In this document: in pieces, positions 1 through 10,512 of the stretch
Numbering within the stretch: position 1 is the first letter of the stretch
Layout: every line of letters starts with the position of its first letter
Assembly: GCA_030490835.1 (NCBI GenBank)
Contig: CM059973.1
Coordinates: forward strand, 51,030,008-51,094,007
Origin: Annona cherimola
Taxonomy: Eukaryota > Streptophyta > Magnoliopsida > Magnoliales > Annonaceae
Length of the DNA: 64,000 bases
Direction: 5' to 3'
The notes under the pieces: generated by a model
Told to the model about the DNA's origin: nothing
The model's input: only the letters and a program-made list of their open reading frames with translations
Database searches by the model: none
Program-made: the position numbers and the translations under genes

Positions 1-47
1 GACTCCAGCATCGACTTGGAGTATCCAGAGCTGAAAAGTGGAAACGA

Positions 48-600
48 ACATAACGAAGTCGCAAACGAAGTCGACTCCAGGTGCGACTTGGGTGAAGTCG
101 CAGGCCAGGTCGACTCCATCCACGACTTGAGATGTTCAAACTTTCAAAGATACAGTTTTAAAGATATTCAAGAGGATTTATCATTCAAGTCCAAGAAATC
201 AAGATGAAAAACAAATGAGTCAATTTCAAAGTTAAGAATCATGTTCTACATTCAAATCAAGTCTATCAAGCTCAAAGTAAATCTTCAAGCTAGCTTCCAA
301 ATGGAGTAAAATTCAAGTCATGATGACCAAGTGAGTCCAAAAGCAAAGCAAGAACTCAAAGCTTTCAAATGATTTGCAAGATTCAAGACATTTCAAGAAG
401 ATCAAGGCGTTTCTGCAATAGACCAAGCCAAGTCGCAACCCAAGTCGACTTCAGGATCGACTTGAGTTGAAGTCTGAAAGCCAAGTCGACCCAAGTCTCA
501 GACTTGAGTTTTTGAAGAACCCAAGTCGCAGGCCAAGTCGACTCCATGTGCGACTTGGAAGCCAAGTCGCAGGCCAAGTCGACTTCATCTTAGACTTGGA
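48..600 (+). repeat. AGTCGACT / CCAAGTCGCA palindromic module array in 5' LTR
   Basis: Repeated modules each consist of an arm CCAAGTCGCA, a central palindrome AGTCGACT and an inverted arm TGCGACTTGG. The clearest is 521-558, with arms at 521-530 and 549-558 perfectly complementary over 10 bp. Related units lie around 53-140 and 425-590. The array is upstream of the TATA box, where Sirevirus LTRs are known to carry CpG-containing palindromes, so a regulatory role is a reasonable inference. Confidence 0.8.
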
Positions 601-681
601 AAATAACGGTCAAATTTTTGAACGTTGGAGTTCATTTATTGCACGCCAACCACTTCTACAACGTTCATATTTTCCTCTATC

Positions 682-689
682 TATAAAAG
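682..689 (+). promoter_or_regulatory. TATA box of the 5' LTR
   Basis: TATAAAAG in an otherwise mixed-composition stretch, at the same place in the LTR as TATAAATAG at 5767-5775 in the 3' LTR. It lies just downstream of the palindromic module array. Confidence 0.75.
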
Positions 690-1030
690 GACATTCAAAT
701 GAACGTGAGAAAAAAACAAGAGACACTACTCAAAAGATCAAAGAGAGAAAAGAAGTGCAAGAAAGATTTTTAAATACCTTTTCTCTATACTTGAGTGTTT
801 CAAAGGAAGAAAGAGCTTCAAACTGCAAGTTACTTCAACAATCATCATTCAAGCTACTTTTGATTTCTTCCTCGAGCTCAAAACTGCCTACACAAATCTG
901 TAAAGTGTAGTTTTTATTCATTTCTTTATTTGGTTATATAAATCTTGTTTTAGCTTGGGTAGCTAAGATCAAGTGTATGCAAAGTAGGGTGTGATTGGAG
1001 TGAGACTCATCACCTACTTGTGCAAGTGAT

Positions 1031-1183
1031 TGTATATGCCCCCTAGAGCTTTGAATCTAGAAGAGAGCAAGTGGCTCTAGTTGTATATGCCCCCTAGAGC
1101 TTTGAATCTAGAAGAGAGCAAGTGGCTCTAGTTGTGTATGCCCCCTAGAGCTTTGAATCTAGAAGAGAGCGGTGACTCTAAAG
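1031..1183 (+). repeat. 51-bp tandem repeat, three copies, in 5' LTR
   Basis: Units start at 1031, 1082 and 1133 and share the core GCCCCCTAGAGCTTTGAATC. The 3' LTR has only two, more diverged units (about 6118-6210), so copy number changed after insertion or differs by slippage. Confidence 0.9.
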
Positions 1184-1454
1184 TGTATTCTTGGAATACA
1201 TAGTGGAACCCAAGTCACAACGGAGTGTGAGCTTGGAAGAGTGGAGTAGGGAAGGTTTGCCCGAACCACTATAAATCTGTGTTCTACTTATTTTTACTGC
1301 TTTATCTTATTTGCTCTCCATTCGCTTAAAAAGGGGATTAACTTTTTCAAGGGGTTAAGATCTTTGAGATTATCAAAGAAATTTTAAAGAACCCAATTCA
1401 CCCCTCCCCTCTTGGGTTTAGCCATCAACTCGGGACCAACACTTTGTTCATTAA

Positions 1455-2432
1455 TATAAAAATAAAAATATTTTAATTGTACAAATTTTTGTAGATGATA
1501 TAATATTTGGAGCTACTGATGAAACTTTATGCCAAGAATTTTCTAAGATCATGCAGAGCGAATTTGAAATGAGCATGATGGGAGAATTAAATTTCTTTCT
1601 TGGACTACAAATCAAGCAGCAAACAGAAGGGATATTCTTAAATCAGTCCAAATATGTCAAAGAAATGCTCAAGAAATTTGGAATGCAAAATGATAAAGGA
1701 GCAAATACACCAATGAGTTCTACGATCAAGATCGACACAGACGAAAACGGTAAATGTATCGATCAAAAGCTCTATAGAAGCATGATAGGATCATTGTTAT
1801 ATTTAACTGCTTCTAGATCAGATATTTTATTCAGTGTTTGTATGTGCTCTAGATTTCAAGCATGTCCTAAAGAATCACATCTATTGGCTGTAAAAAGAAT
1901 TTTTAAATATTTGATAAATACTATCAATCTTGGACTATGGTATCCAAAGGGGTCAACATTTGATTTAATCGGCTATTCGGATGCGGATTTTGCCGGTTAC
2001 AAAGTAGATAGAAAAAGTACCAGTGGAACTTGTCAATTTCTTGGAAATATGTTGGTTTCATGGTACTCAAGGAAACAAACCAGTGTTGCCCTATCTACTG
2101 CGGAAGCCGAATATATAGCCGCCGGAAGCTGTTGTGCCCAACTACTTTGGATGAAACAACAATTGAAAGATTATGGCATTGATTATTTCAATATTACTAT
2201 TAAATGTGATAATACAAGTGCTATATGTTTGACTAAGAATCCTGTACTGCATTCAAGAACAAAGCATATAGATGTAAGACATCATTTTATTAGAGAACAT
2301 GTTGAGAATCATGATATTTGCTTAGAATATGTGAAAACTGAAGATCAAATTGCTGATATCTTTACCAAACCTCTAGAAAAGGAATCATTTTACAAAATTA
2401 GAAATGATATGGGGATGATAGAATTAAACTAG
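1455..2432 (+). pseudogene. Ty1/copia reverse transcriptase C-terminus plus RNase H (pol fragment)
   Basis: The open frame starts just after a stop at 1452-1454, only 13 bp after the 5' LTR end, and runs to TAG at 2430-2432. It opens with the copia catalytic motif FVDDIIFGAT (YVDD-type box of reverse transcriptase), then LNFFLGLQIK and the thumb/connection region. RNase H follows with its acidic residues in the expected contexts: SDADFAG, STAEAEYIA, CDNTSAICL, then RTKHIDVRHHFIRE and DQIADIFTKPL. These are textbook Ty1/copia signatures. The intact enzyme would copy element RNA into DNA in virus-like particles. Here gag, protease, integrase and the polymerase fingers and palm up to the YVDD box are gone, so it cannot act. 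The frame has no internal stop. An ATG at 1551 exists but has no significance for a polyprotein fragment. Confidence 0.95.
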
Positions 2433-2463
2433 GAAGAATTAAATAAATCTGATCTAAAAGGAG

Positions 2464-2609
2464 CCAAGTCGATGAGTCAAGTCGACTCCGGGAAAGCCAA
2501 GTCGACTCCAGCGAAGTCGACTTTGGAGATGTAAAGTCGACTCCGCCTCTGAGGCAAAGTCGACTCCGAGGGGTCGAAGTCGACTTCGCCTAGGGCAAAG
2601 TCGACTCCG
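2464..2609 (+). repeat. GTCGACTCC repeat cluster ahead of the env-like ORF
   Basis: At least seven AAGTCGACTYC-type units sit in about 145 bp between the pol stop and the third ORF. The same palindromic word makes up the LTR arrays, yet this copy is internal. It is followed by a CT-rich stretch (about 2625-2900) like a transcript leader. A subgenomic promoter for the third ORF is possible but unproven. Confidence 0.8.
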
Positions 2610-2906
2610 CGCGCGACCGTCCGTCTTCTCTTCTTCCCTTCTCTTCTTTTTCCCTTCCCTCTCTTTCTCCTCTTCCCGGCAGCTCTGTCTCTCCTCTGCG
2701 ATTTCCCTCTCTCTCTCTTCCTGTTTTCCGGCCGTAGCTCATCTCCTTCTTTCTCTCCGGCAAAAGACTTTCTCTTTCTCATTTTCTCTCTCAAGTCTCA
2801 GCTTCTCTCCAAGTCCTCTCTCTTTCCTTATTTCTATTTCTCCAGCACTGTTTTCCTCTCTCTCTCATTTGCCTCAGTCACTTTCCTTCTCTTAAATCCC
2901 AAACCA

Positions 2907-4532
2907 ATGGCTCCAAAACCAAGACTCCCCAAACTAGCTGTTTCCAAACCTACACAAAGACCTGTGCCTAGACCTTCGAGGTCAAATACAGAGGAAGAAA
3001 TTCCTAGGAGACAGAGGACTCCTACGAAACGAGCCAGAGAGGAACCTTCAACCTCAACGGGTCGAAGGGTTAGATTTCAAACCGCTACCCAATCGTCAGG
3101 TCGAGCTCCGAGGTCGGAAAGTCAACCTCAAAGCTCAAATTCAGGAAGAATCCCGATCACAAAAGGGCAAGTCCTGAAAATGCCCACAACATACTTCAGA
3201 ACAGAGCTTCAACACAGTCGCTTCTATAAGCACTTCTACGAGAGAAAGGTATTCATTCCAAAGATTATCGATTTCAAATTTCTCAATGATTATGAATTCG
3301 ATATAGAAGAGTTATTGGATTTTCAAGGATGGATACAGTTGTTAAAGACAGATGAAAGGGTATATCCCGATCTGACAAGGATGTTCTATTATCTGTGGGA
3401 TGATAACAATTTTTCAACCTTTGTCAAAGGAACAGAGATGTATTTTGGGACTATGAATAACCTAGATCAGAATGAAGCAATACAGAGAATAGGAAGAATT
3501 CTCAAAGTTCCATCCGAAGAAGAATCACTTCCCCGGGATCTTACAGTGGAGAAAATCTACAATGAGCTAACCAAGAGTAACAAGTATCATGCAGGAACCA
3601 AGTTCCTACACTACATGGATCTTTCTCCACGGCTGAGAGTCCTCCGCTTACTCATTGCTCACTGCATCTATCCGAAAGGCGGCGGAAGGAATCTGCTCAA
3701 CCCACAGGAGGCCATGATTCTATGGAAATTGGTCAACAAGGTTAAGATCAGTCTTCCCAGATTATTCCTAGAAGCCTTGGCATGCAGAAAGGACAATCCG
3801 AGAGGTGTTCTACCCTACGGGACTTGGATCACGAGGATCCTAGAATACTTCGAGGTGGATATTGATGGGGAACCATTTGAAATCCCTAAAACCACAAATG
3901 CCATTAATAAGGCATTGCTCCAACGAATGAAGATAAATTTGGAGTAGTTTAGGGATGACAGGATACGAGAAAAGCTGGGCGAACCAGCTCGTGAGAAAGA
4001 AGGCCATGCACAGACTGAGGGGGAGCAGCCTCCCGAGGCACCATCTGCTCCACCCCGAGACGGTCCCAAGGAGCCAGTATCTCCTATGACGCACGGATCC
4101 TACTCTCCACAGGGATCTGCAGCACCTGATCGGGCGCCTCAACCGTCATCTCAAGAGGTCACATTACAGAGCATTAAAGATGAGATATCTGCTCTACAGG
4201 AGGAAATGGGTCATCAAGAGGATCGAATGACCAGTCTCGTGACCGAAGTTCTTACTGCCATTAATGATATGCATTCCCGACAAGATCGAATCGATCAAAA
4301 AATGCGTACCATTAGATACCATCTTGCATCGGGGCGACACAAAAATCGACCCATACCGGAGCTTGATCCTTTCGATTCAAGATCAGTTCATCGAGATCCG
4401 ACGCCCGCTCCAGTTTCTTCCTTCTATTCCTCTGCTCATGTTCGTCTTATCAAACCCATTCAATCCTCATATCCCATTTCCCAATTTCAATTCAACAAAT
4501 CCTTGGTGATTGAAACATTTTTGAAAGATTGA
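2907..4532 (+). pseudogene. Env-like third ORF (putative plant transposon protein domain plus coiled coil), one in-frame stop
   Basis: ATG at 2907 opens a frame ending at TAG 3945-3947. The very same frame then continues open to TGA 4530-4532, so the locus looks like one ~540-codon gene with one nonsense change. Residues ~1-90 are basic and Pro/Ser/Arg-rich (low complexity). Residues ~100-345 resemble the domain catalogued as 'putative plant transposon protein' (Pfam PF20167, named from memory), with RVYPDLTRMFYYL, LRVLRLLIAHCIYP and LPYGTWITRILEYF as typical pieces. After the stop come a Pro/Glu-rich linker and a heptad-like stretch beginning DEISALQEEM, a probable coiled coil. Position after pol and before the polypurine tract matches the env-like ORF of Sireviruses. 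I see no clear signal peptide or membrane anchor. Function of these ORFs is not established. Confidence 0.8.
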
Positions 4533-4533
4533 C

Positions 4534-4547
4534 AAAAAGGGGGAGAT
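4534..4547 (+). promoter_or_regulatory. Extra polypurine-tract signature upstream of the true PPT
   Basis: AAAAAGGGGGAGAT begins two bases after the env-like stop codon and is identical to the true PPT at 4801-4814. Multiple PPT signatures before the 3' LTR are a reported Sirevirus hallmark. Confidence 0.8.
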
Positions 4548-4800
4548 AAAATAGGAATAGAGTTGTTTTTGAGAGTTTTTAGAGCATTTTGGGTCAGGTA
4601 GTTTGTAACTAGGTTTCATTTTTGCTTTACAGTGTAATCTGTATTGATTTATGAAATTGTTTATGCTCATATATGTGTTTCATGCTTGCTATATGTTTCA
4701 TATTTACTATACTCTGGTTGAAAGTTATGATCTGTTTTGAAAACTATATGAATATGATTATCTTGAAAGGTACAAGCTCAATTTAGTTTTGTCAATCATC
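4548..4800 (+). other. Non-coding spacer between the two PPT signatures
   Basis: AT-rich, no credible ORF; expected position of the Sirevirus 3' untranslated region. Confidence 0.7.
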
Positions 4801-4814
4801 AAAAAGGGGGAGAT
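4801..4814 (+). promoter_or_regulatory. Polypurine tract (plus-strand primer) of the Sirevirus-like element
   Basis: AAAAAGGGGGAGAT directly abuts the LTR start TGTTGG at 4815, as required for the plus-strand DNA primer. Confidence 0.93.
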
Positions 4815-6470
4815 TGTTGGAAACAATGTTTAAAGAAAAACAAAATTGACCAAAGCATGAGTTTTGATGATTAACAAAGTTAAAATTGAGTATAAGGTGA
4901 TTACTGATGACTTTGCTTAATGATTTAAGGAATGAATTAGCCAAGTCGATATCCAAGTCGACTTGGACTTCGACTTAGGGTGAAGTCGATCCCAAAGTCG
5001 ACTCCATATTCGACTCCAAAATAGACCACACAGCAAAATTCAAAATGGAAGGAAAAGCAGGTGAAGTCGCAGGCCAAGTCGACTCCACTTGCGACTTGGG
5101 AAGCCAAGTCGCAAACGAAGTCGACTCCAGCATCGACTTCAGATGGCAAAAACACTCCAGAGCTGATTTTGGGGTACAAAAATGCTGAAGTTGCAGACGA
5201 AGTCGACTCCAGGTGCGACTTGGGTGAAGTCGCAGATCAAGTCGACCCCAAGTTCGACTTGAGTTCTTCAAAGTCCAAAATACAGACTCAAGCTCATTTT
5301 CAAGATCAACTTGGGATTTTTTCAAGGGTACAAGCTCATTATCAATTCTCAAGTCCAAGGCACAGCTTCAAACATAGTTGAAGATGAAGAAGTTCAAGTC
5401 ATGAAGACTACTATGGAAAGCAATCTAAGACAAGTCCTTCAAGAAGATTTACAAATATAAGAAGTCATTTCAGAAGTAAGAAGACTCAAGAAAGAAAGCT
5501 AAGCAAGCTAGAGGAAATCAAACAAGGACCAAGCAAATTTCAGCACAAAGACAGGTCAAGTCGCAACCCAAGTCGACCCAGACTCAGACTTGAGAAACGC
5601 GGAACTGAAGTCGCACACGAAATCAACTCCAGTTGCGACTTGGGAAGCCAAGTCGCAGACGAAGTCGACTCCACCTGCGACTTGGGGAACCAACGTTCGA
5701 ATTTTTGAACGTTGGAACATTTATTGCACGCCAACCATTTCTATAACGTTCAAAACTTCCCCATTCTATAAATAGACACTCAAGCAAACGAGAATAAATA
5801 CACTACATTGTCTAAAGAGAGAAAAGAAGTGCAAACAAGAGCTCCCATTTGCTTTTCTCTAAATTTGAGTGATCTATACATTTTCAAAGGAAGAAAGAGC
5901 TTCAAGTTGCAAGTAGCTTCAACGACATACAACTGGTTGCTTCTACAAGTTCTTCCTCAAGCTCAATCTTGCCTACACAACTCTGTAAAGTGTAGATCTT
6001 CCTTATTTTCATTACTCTTTGTTATTGGTCTTGGTTTGAGTGTATTGTAACAAACCAAGATGTTGCAAGTAGAGTTGTGATTGGAGTTGAACTCATCACC
6101 TACTTGTATCAAGTGTACAAGCCCCCTAGAACTAGAATCTAGAAGAGAGCATAGGCTCTGTTTGTGTATGCCCCCTAGAGCTGGAATCTAGAAGAGAGTG
6201 GAGTCTCTAAGTGTATTCGCGGAATACATAGTGGAACCCAAGTCACAACGGTGTGTGAGCTTGGAAGAGCGGAGTAGGGAGAGGTTGCCCGAACCACTAT
6301 AAATCTTGCCTCCTGTTTACCTTATTGCCTTCACTATTTCATTGCTCTCTATTTATTTCAATCAAGGGGATTAAGCTTTCAAGGGGTTAAGTTTTAATTT
6401 ACCGAAGAATTTTATAAGAACCCAATTCACCTCTCCCCTCTTGGGTTTCGCCATTAACTCGGGACCAACA
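4815..6470 (+). repeat. 3' LTR of the Sirevirus-like element (complete, 1656 bp)
   Basis: Starts TGTTGG and ends CCAACA (inverted terminal hexamers). It carries two clear CCAAGTCGCA/TGCGACTTGG hairpin modules (arms about 5064-5071 with 5090-5097, and 5648-5657 with 5676-5685), a 9-bp-stem hairpin at 5690-5715, a TATA box at 5767-5775 and a twofold ~50-bp tandem repeat near 6118-6210. The base after it (6471) resumes giant LTR R1. Confidence 0.93.
5767..5775 (+). promoter_or_regulatory. TATA box of the 3' LTR
   Basis: TATAAATAG, aligned with the 5' LTR TATA box; about 50 bp downstream of the hairpin CCAACGTTC..GAACGTTGG at 5690-5715. Confidence 0.75.
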
Positions 6471-7240
6471 CGTTGGTCACCCCGGCATTATATACCTCTT
6501 ACACATGACATCTTAAGCATGTAGGCTATCCATTTTGACCCGTTTTGACATGTCCATACATATATCCTTAAAATCAGATTTACGAAATATTATTCAAAAT
6601 ACTTTTGGACACTCAAAGTACCTTAAACATAGGGTATTGTACCCTCCATAACATCCATAAATCATTTCATTACAATCAGCAACAAAAATCATATGGAAAG
6701 CACCCGTTTTGGCCCCCATTTGGACGTCTCATATACATACCCTAAAAAATCCGATTTAGGGAAAAATCATCTAGCCCACTTTGGCCATCCAAAGGGTCCT
6801 TAATTTGGAATAATTTACCCTAAAATTCATCCATAAACAACTTGAGTGCTTCCTTCTATCATTTTTAACCCAAAAATGGAGAAATCGGGTGATTTCTTGA
6901 AACTTAGGGTTTCATTTTTACTAAAATCATCAACCAATGCTTAAATCATCATATATAATTCAAAAGAACATGAATTAAATCCAAATCAACATGCTCAAAT
7001 CATACAGCAACTTAGTTTAGGGTTTGGAGATTTTCCAAGTTAGCTTTCATCTCAAAATTCAACCTAAACTTCCATTTTCACTCTCTTGAACTCTTGATTT
7101 CATTTAAATCTTTCAAAAATCATTCAATCCCCATATCAAAGCATCTTAATTCATCCTTTAAGAGTTCTTTATGAACCATATTCATGGCTCATGATTTGAG
7201 AGAAGAAACTTAGTATTAAAGCATCCAAAACTTGAAATAT

Positions 7241-7451
7241 ACTTACTTGAATTGAATCAAACTTGAATCCAAACTTTCTTAGCTTGAATCCCTTTCTTTC
7301 CTCCCATTTTTCCTTCTCCTTTTCTCCTCTTTTTCTCCTCCTTTCTTTCTGGACTTGGCACGTTTTTGCTGCCCTCTTTTGGGGGTTTCTTCCCCTTGAG
7401 ATTTTTCTCTCTCTAACCTCTCCAAGTGGAACGTCCATATGCCCCTTATAT
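7241..7451 (-). promoter_or_regulatory. R1 leader module 1: TATA-like site and splice-donor-like GTAAGT
   Basis: On the - strand a CATATAAGG box (about 7451-7443) is followed ~200 bp later by GTAAGT (7246-7241). The purine-rich stretch between them matches the leader block of other giant LTR copies. Confidence 0.5.
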
Positions 7452-7566
7452 GCCCTTCATTTTCCAGATTTTGGGCATTATATCTATACTTATTTTCTCA
7501 TGCTTATGCATTATTTAAGCATGGTTTTACCCTACTTAACATTCAAAAGAAATTTGAGTAGAAATT

Positions 7567-7738
7567 ACTTACCCGAAGTGGAGATACTCCTCTTTTTCTC
7601 ACACTTTCTCTCTCCAACCATCTATTCTTCTTTCTACTCAAGGCTAAAACGTGTGGGAGTGGGAAATGAAGTTGCTCAAGTGATTTTTGAGCTTAGGATG
7701 GCTGTGAATTCGTCCAAGGCATGCTCCCCTATTTATAG
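7567..7738 (-). promoter_or_regulatory. R1 leader module 2: TATAAATAG and splice-donor-like GTAAGT
   Basis: On the - strand TATAAATAG (7738-7730) is followed ~160 bp later by GTAAGT (7572-7567). It sits upstream of module 1 in the same LTR, so R1 has two modules where other copies show one. Confidence 0.5.
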
Positions 7739-10313
7739 TGCTTCAAATTTCATGAATTTGCATTTTACCCCCTCTAGCTCAAGGTGTAAAATTGCAAATG
7801 TATTTTTTTCTAATTTCCAAAGATGGCTTGAGCCAAGAGCAGCCACCCTAGGCCTGCTCCAGCCCCCCTATAGCAGCCCTAATTTTCTACCTATTTTTTT
7901 TATTTTTAAAATTAATTAAATTAAGCTAAATTAATCCTAGCCACTGATCTTTGATTAGGATGAATTTTGACAATTGATTTTGGTCAAGATACCCCCCTGC
8001 ACGACCTGACATGTAGCTGCTTTGCTTTTAATTTTTTAATTTTAATTAAAAGTCAAATGCTTAATTAATGTAAAGTTGATTCACTTTTTCACTTTGTATT
8101 TGATGTTTTATCTTGACCTTTGATTTGTGATTTTCATCACATCTTAATCCATTCATCATGTCCATCATGAATTTTTAACCATCCATAAAAAATTTCATCG
8201 AATTCCGACGCCCGGATTGCAATTTATGAATTTTTTTCTATTTTTCCACAAAAATCCAAATTTGGATTAAAATATCCAAAAGAATTGCTATTTTTTCTTG
8301 TAGTAATTAAATCTCTATTTTGTCTTTTTGTGATTAAGTTAATCCAAGTGATTAACTCTTAATCATGTGTCTTAATCCCCGTTTAGTATTTACGTGCACT
8401 ATTCATGGGGTTAAATTCCTAATTGCATTATTTTAATCTCTAATACACATATCCATCAATATAATTCATGAATTTTCATTTATTCATAAAATAATTATAA
8501 AATTACAAATATCGAAATGACGCATATACGGTCGGGGTTTCACACTTTGCCACCTCATTTGGAGGGTAATTAATGGGTATCTTATCCCTTGATGTGTTGG
8601 CTCAATCTTACCCATGTAAAATCACATTTTTACATGATTTTAAATTATCAAAATCTACCTCAAATCACCTCATCAATGTTGTCCACTATTCATGTCACTA
8701 TTCACATCCACATGGCTGCCTTCCATGGCTTGCTTGGTCACCAATTCAACTCCCATTTATGTGCATTTACATACCCTCTCTCATTTAGCTTAGCTAGGTT
8801 TTGACTTAGGTAAATAAAAAATCAATAAAATCCAAGTGCATGACCCCTTGGACGTCCACAATGTGCCACCTATCAAGCCTCCTTGAGGCTAGCTCATTAG
8901 CCCTTTAATTCAAGAATTAATGCATGAGATTTATCATGGATTTTGTGTGATACCCGGACCCAAGTAAGGCTTACATATATGCATTTGGCATATATAAATG
9001 GATCATGTATGGTTTAGTGGAATTATAAATGATTTTCCTAAGCAATATTGATAATTTATTGCAATTAGGGCAAATGATGATGAATGATCAATATAAGCCG
9101 ATATAGGTCAATGTGATTAAAGAGGCTTAATGAGTATTAGGAAATGAAAATATATTGAGGATAATTACCTCATATATTAAGATTTAATTTATGGAGATTA
9201 TGATTGGTAATTATAGAGTTAGGGTAGCAAATGCTAGAAAATGCGTAACTTGATGCCGGGAAGGCGGATTAAGATGAAAATTGAAAGGTAAGCACATAAT
9301 TTTGTTCTTAATCATATGGAAAGGTTGTATTATGAAAATTATGATGAAATTAAGGTGAAAATCGATCATCACCATCAAAATTCAAGGATGACTTCAAATA
9401 GTCATAACTTGAACTAGAAAAGTCGGATTGAGACGAAATTTGAAATGAACAGTTAAAATTATGAGATCTATGCAATGAGAGGTTTGGAATTAAGCTAATG
9501 ATAATAAAATTAAGTGATTAATGATATAATTAAGGAGCTAATGAGCTAGCTTATGTGAGACAATGTAGGTGGCCCACACATGGACGATCAAGGGGCTATT
9601 GCATGGGATTTTTGAATTTTAAAAAAATGAAAAATGTGTATTTTAATGACCTAGGAAGCTAGGGTGAATAGTGGAAGAGGTTTGGGTTGATTTTTGTGCC
9701 AAAAAAATGCCAAAAAGTCCATGATAGGTGGACCCCACAAAGTGGACAGCATTATGGAGCAAGAGAGAGGTCACGGTAGAGGCAGCTTTTTGGATTTTTT
9801 ATTAATTTTTTTAATAGCTAAATTGACCCCTAATTAAGCTAGTTACCTAGGGTAATTAAATACTCATTAATTAAAGTGGTAATTAAGTGGAAAAATCGTT
9901 CAAACGATGCTGCAAGTGGACCCCACCCAAGTGGACAGCTACATGAAGGAAGGGAGGTGAACGTTCAAAGGCTGCATTATGTAATTTTTTATGATTCTTT
10001 TTAGTAAGATAAATGGTCCTCTAATTATGCTAATACCTAGGTTAGTTAATTATCCATAAATTAAAGTAAAAATTCGTTGGAAAAAATGGCAAAAGACTGC
10101 TGCAAAGGGATGTTGCATTATATGGACAGATTTCGTCCATTAATGATGTGGATTTTAATGCATTTATAAAAAATAATTTGCTAATTTAAATGGCCCACAT
10201 TTTACCATATCAGAAAAAGGGGATAAGAATGCTTTAATTATCTGCTAAGTGATGTGGAAAATGGGTCCCACAAAGTTAGAAAATCCAGCTTATGCCCAAG
10301 TATACGTTCATAT

Positions 10314-10512
10314 GTATGAAGGGTTGAGGAGAGAGAAAACTGCTAAGGGGAAAAACCCCCAAGCAAGGCAAGCACGTTTCATTTCTTTTTCCATAAGCAT
10401 GAGGAGCAAGAAAGGGAGGAAAATAGGAGAAAAAGAGAAGGAAAAATGGAGAAGAAGAATGGGATTCAAGCTAGGAAAAGTGGAGTCCAAGTTTGATCCA
10501 ATACATGTAAGT
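10314..10512 (+). other. F1 exon-like leader block ending at donor-like GTAAGT
   Basis: A purine-rich segment ends at GTAAGT (10507-10512). An open frame rich in Lys, Arg and Glu spans it. The equivalent block ends in GTAAGY at 51777 and 60474 (F4), 35702 (F2), 47848 (F3), and on the - strand at about 21971 (R3) and 7246/7572 (R1). Conservation of the donor across diverged copies is seen directly; splicing is inferred. Confidence 0.5.

Larger units (their letters stand above)
1..1441 (+). repeat. 5' LTR of the Sirevirus-like element (partial)
   Basis: Aligns along its length with the LTR at 4815-6470 and ends in CCAACA at 1441. It contains an upstream zone rich in AGTCGACT palindromes (about 50-600), a TATA box at 682-689, and a threefold 51-bp tandem repeat starting at 1031. 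No coding sequence is expected in it; short open frames here are repeat-derived. Confidence 0.9.
1..6470 (+). mobile_element. Sirevirus-like Ty1/copia LTR retrotransposon, 5' end cut by window, internally deleted
   Basis: The two ends share a long terminal repeat that finishes in the same bases (GGGACCAACA at 1432-1441 and 6461-6470). The interior encodes copia reverse transcriptase/RNase H followed by a third, env-like ORF. The 3' LTR is preceded by the A-rich/G-rich polypurine tract AAAAAGGGGGAGAT and begins TGTTGG, a combination typical of the Sirevirus (SIRE/Maximus) lineage. Primer-binding site, gag, protease, integrase and the first part of reverse transcriptase are missing, so the copy is dead. 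Position 1 aligns with about 5124 of the 3' LTR, so roughly the first 310 bp of the 5' LTR and the left TSD lie outside the window. The two LTRs differ at many positions and in repeat number, so the insertion is old. It sits inside giant LTR R1. Confidence 0.92.

Noticed and set aside
467..910. 147-residue frame in the Sirevirus 5' LTR
   Set aside because: Spans palindromic repeats, TATA box and the transcript start; the equivalent region of the 3' LTR lacks it.
2477..2794. Arg/Lys-rich frame on - upstream of the env-like ORF
   Set aside because: Complement of a CT-rich leader plus GTCGAC repeats; no domain.
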